From Chloroflexota bacterium (GTDB lineage Bacteria; Chloroflexota; UBA6077): DNA of 7,617 bases. The notes beneath the pieces were generated by a model. That model made no database searches. It saw nothing but the letters and a program-made list of their open reading frames with translations, and had not been told where the DNA came from. Positions 6,294 to 7,617 of this stretch are shown piece after piece (the stretch's first letter is position 1; the number at the start of each line of letters is the position of its first letter). Where the stretch lies: positions 1 to 7,617 of the forward strand of contig JAJZQR010000263.1 in NCBI GenBank assembly GCA_021806765.1, given 5' to 3'. The position numbers and the translations under genes are program-made.

Positions 6294-6302
6294 CCCGCGC
6301 AG
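6275..6302. repeat. Perfect 28-nt palindrome (operator, terminator stem or REP)
   Basis: The left half CTGCGCGGGATGCT (6275-6288) is followed immediately by its exact reverse complement AGCATCCCGCGCAG (6289-6302), with no spacer. As RNA it gives a 12-bp stem closed by CUAG. It starts 30 nt after the Old Yellow Enzyme stop codon and could act as a factor-assisted or bidirectional terminator, but no T run follows on + and only a broken T/A stretch precedes it. Because it covers the candidate -10, a repressor operator is an alternative, as is a dispersed palindromic repeat. Confidence 0.65.
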
Positions 6303-6543
6303 GAGTCGATGTGTCTCGAGCCTCGCCAGGGGGTTCAGAGGCACCCATGGGTAGCGCAGGTCCGTGGTTCCGGCAGGCGAAGTTGTCGCCGAGGCCCCTC
6401 CGCGGTCACTTGCTCTTGCGAGACATCCTCAGACTTCGCCCGTCGGCGCTCCATGCCCATTGGTAGCGCGCCAGCATACCACCATCTGTTGCTCGCACTG
6501 CCGCGAGTTCCCATCGCAACGCTGCGAAGGTCCATCCCGGTGT

Positions 6544-6558
6544 CACACCACCGGTGTG
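6544..6558 (+). other. Leader hairpin 1
   Basis: CACACC (6544-6549) pairs with GGTGTG (6553-6558) around an ACC loop. It shares the string ACCACCGG with the hairpin 50 nt downstream, so the two could form alternative pairings in the leader of the binding-protein mRNA. This is a structural observation only. Confidence 0.35.
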
Positions 6559-6593
6559 GGGGAGCCACAAGATTCATCCTCTGTCGCGATAAC

Positions 6594-6609
6594 CACCGGG
6601 GATCCGGTG
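6594..6609 (+). other. Leader hairpin 2
   Basis: CACCGG (6594-6599) pairs with CCGGTG (6604-6609) around a GGAT loop, ending 19 nt before the ribosome-binding site AGAGG (6629-6633). It could affect translation initiation or be unrelated. The 3' arm of hairpin 1 can in part pair with the 5' arm of this one. Confidence 0.35.
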
Positions 6610-6641
6610 CGGGTTAGAAATATAGATGAGAGGAAACCGCC

Positions 6642-7617
6642 ATGGAGGAGAGAGATCAGTCGAAGGCTGAATCCACGCACCGCCTGAACCGTCGCACGTT
6701 TCTGAAGGCCGCTCTTGGGGTGGCCGGCACTACACTCCTGGCAGCCTGCGCCCAGACGGCGCCGGCGCCGTCGCCGACTGCGGCTAAGCCTGCGGCCCCG
6801 GCTGCCACCTCGGCGCCTGCAGCCCAGCCTGCCGCCACCTCGGCTCCCGCCGTGGCAGCCGCTCCGAAGGAGATCAAGATCGGCGTTCTGCTCCCGCTGT
6901 CCGGCGGGTCGGCCAGCACCGGCCTGGACCTCAAGTACGCCAACGAACTGGCCGCGGAGATCGTCAACGGCAAGTACGATCTCAACCTGCCCCTCGCCAA
7001 GACCGAGGGGCTATCGAACCTGGGAGGCGCCAAGGTCACCCTGGTCTATGCGGACCATCAGGGAACCCCCGAGAAGGGGCAGAGCGAGGCGGAGAGGCTG
7101 GTCACTCAGGAGAAGGTAACCGCCCTCTTCGGGTGCTACCAGAGCACCGTTACCCAGACCGCCAGCCAGGCAGCCGAGCGGCTGGGGATCCCCTTCCTCA
7201 ACGCCGAGTCCTCCTCACCGGGGCTGACGGACCGGGGTCTCAAGTTCTTCTTCCGCACGGGTCCCACCGACGCCACCTTCGGCAAGAACCTCTTCGACAT
7301 GCTGGATGACATCCAGAAGCAGAAGAACATCAAGCTGAAGACCATCGGCATCGTCAACGAGAACACCCTGTACGGCACCGACGCCAACAAGCTCACCAAG
7401 CAGTACGCCCAGGAGCGGGGCTACCAGGTGGTGGCCGACATAGCCTATCCCGCCAACACCAGCGAGGTGACCAGCGAGGTCCAGCGGGTGAAGGCCGCCA
7501 ACCCGGACGTGCTGTTCCAGGTGTCCTACACCTCTGACGCTATCCTGTTCATGAAGACCTACAAGCAGCTGGACGTGAACCCGCAGGGGATCCTGGCCTA
7601 CGGGGCTGGCTTCGTGG
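6642..7617 (+). CDS. ABC transporter substrate-binding lipoprotein, branched-chain amino acid type (5' part)
   Basis: The first 325 codons of a type I periplasmic-binding protein of the LivK/Peripla_BP_6 family; the 3' end lies beyond the window. Residues 1-36 form a twin-arginine, lipoprotein-type signal: NRRTFLK (16-22), a hydrophobic stretch, then the lipobox LAAC with Cys36 as the lipid anchor, so export folded by Tat and membrane anchoring outside the cell are predicted. Residues 37-75 are an Ala/Pro/Thr/Ser linker containing a near-duplicate PAATSAPA. The binding domain opens with EIKIGVLLPLSGGSASTG (77-94) and continues with VTALFGCYQSTVTQTASQAA (159-178) and LGIPFLNAESSSPGLTDRG (181-199), as expected of the family. 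The ATG follows AGAGG (6629-6633) at an 8-nt spacing. The substrate cannot be read from sequence; permease and ATPase genes would be expected downstream. Confidence 0.9.
   Translation, partial: MEERDQSKAESTHRLNRRTFLKAALGVAGTTLLAACAQTAPAPSPTAAKPAAPAATSAPAAQPAATSAPAVAAAPKEIKIGVLLPLSGGSASTGLDLKYANELAAEIVNGKYDLNLPLAKTEGLSNLGGAKVTLVYADHQGTPEKGQSEAERLVTQEKVTALFGCYQSTVTQTASQAAERLGIPFLNAESSSPGLTDRGLKFFFRTGPTDATFGKNLFDMLDDIQKQKNIKLKTIGIVNENTLYGTDANKLTKQYAQERGYQVVADIAYPANTSEVTSEVQRVKAANPDVLFQVSYTSDAILFMKTYKQLDVNPQGILAYGAGFV

Larger units (their letters stand above)
6245..6641. other. Regulatory intergenic region before the binding-protein gene
   Basis: This 397-nt gap has no credible gene: short open frames on both strands show no family likeness or ribosome-binding sites. 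It contains a promoter-like block with two inverted repeats (6260-6302), a 14-nt direct repeat with one mismatch (CCCAT-N-GGTAGCGC at 6344-6357 and 6456-6469), and two short hairpins near its 3' end (6544-6558 and 6594-6609). If transcription starts just after the promoter-like block, the binding-protein mRNA would have a leader of roughly 340 nt. I could not match this leader to a T-box, tRNA or named riboswitch. Confidence 0.6.

Noticed and set aside
6344..6540. tRNA-like strings (GGTAGCGC resembling a D-arm, GAGTTCCCATC resembling a T-loop)
   Set aside because: No acceptor stem, anticodon arm or proper TTCRA T-loop can be assembled around them.
6335..6577. An 80-codon minus-strand frame in the gap before the binding-protein gene
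   Set aside because: It has no recognisable domain, no clear ribosome-binding site, and overlaps the palindromic leader features; other frames are equally open here.

Overview
The window is a GC-rich bacterial stretch (C or G at most third codon positions) in which every supported gene lies on the + strand. It holds six protein genes: a divergent NRAMP-family membrane transporter, the three subunits of ATP-dependent 5-oxoprolinase (pxpA, pxpB, pxpC), a YcsI/DUF1445 protein (D-glutamate cyclase/putative hydro-lyase family), and an Old Yellow Enzyme of the YqjM/NamA type. The 5' 325 codons of a solute-binding lipoprotein of the branched-chain amino acid type follow. A Chloroflexota-like source is a guess only. 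It rests on the GC content, the Tat-type lipoprotein with its Ala/Pro/Thr-rich linker, and the several unrelated palindromes between genes. No rRNA or other lineage marker is present.

Layout: 1-388 has no convincing gene but carries a compact hairpin (107-134), a two-armed REPIN-like element (152-220) and a smaller hairpin (333-347). The NRAMP gene (389-1729) is separated by about 200 nt, containing a possible promoter and a stem-loop, from a tightly packed run. In that run pxpA, pxpB and pxpC overlap by 4 nt at each junction, and the ycsI-like gene overlaps pxpC by 13 nt, so the four are almost surely co-transcribed and translationally coupled. The Old Yellow Enzyme gene follows after 72 nt that include another palindrome. 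A 397-nt gap (6245-6641) then holds a consensus TTGACA box, a perfect 28-nt palindrome covering the -10 position, and two short hairpins ahead of the binding-protein gene, which runs off the window.

How the genes fit together: PxpABC hydrolyses 5-oxo-L-proline (pyroglutamate), a spontaneous damage product of glutamine and glutamate, to L-glutamate using ATP. YcsI-family proteins are relatives of D-glutamate cyclase, which forms 5-oxo-D-proline, and YcsI, YcsG (NRAMP fold) and the Pxp subunits are neighbours in the Bacillus subtilis ycs/kip operon. The window therefore looks like a rearranged relative of that operon. The transporter has lost the usual NRAMP metal-selectivity residues, which makes an unusual substrate plausible. 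The Old Yellow Enzyme and the binding protein are additions whose link to oxoproline metabolism is only positional.
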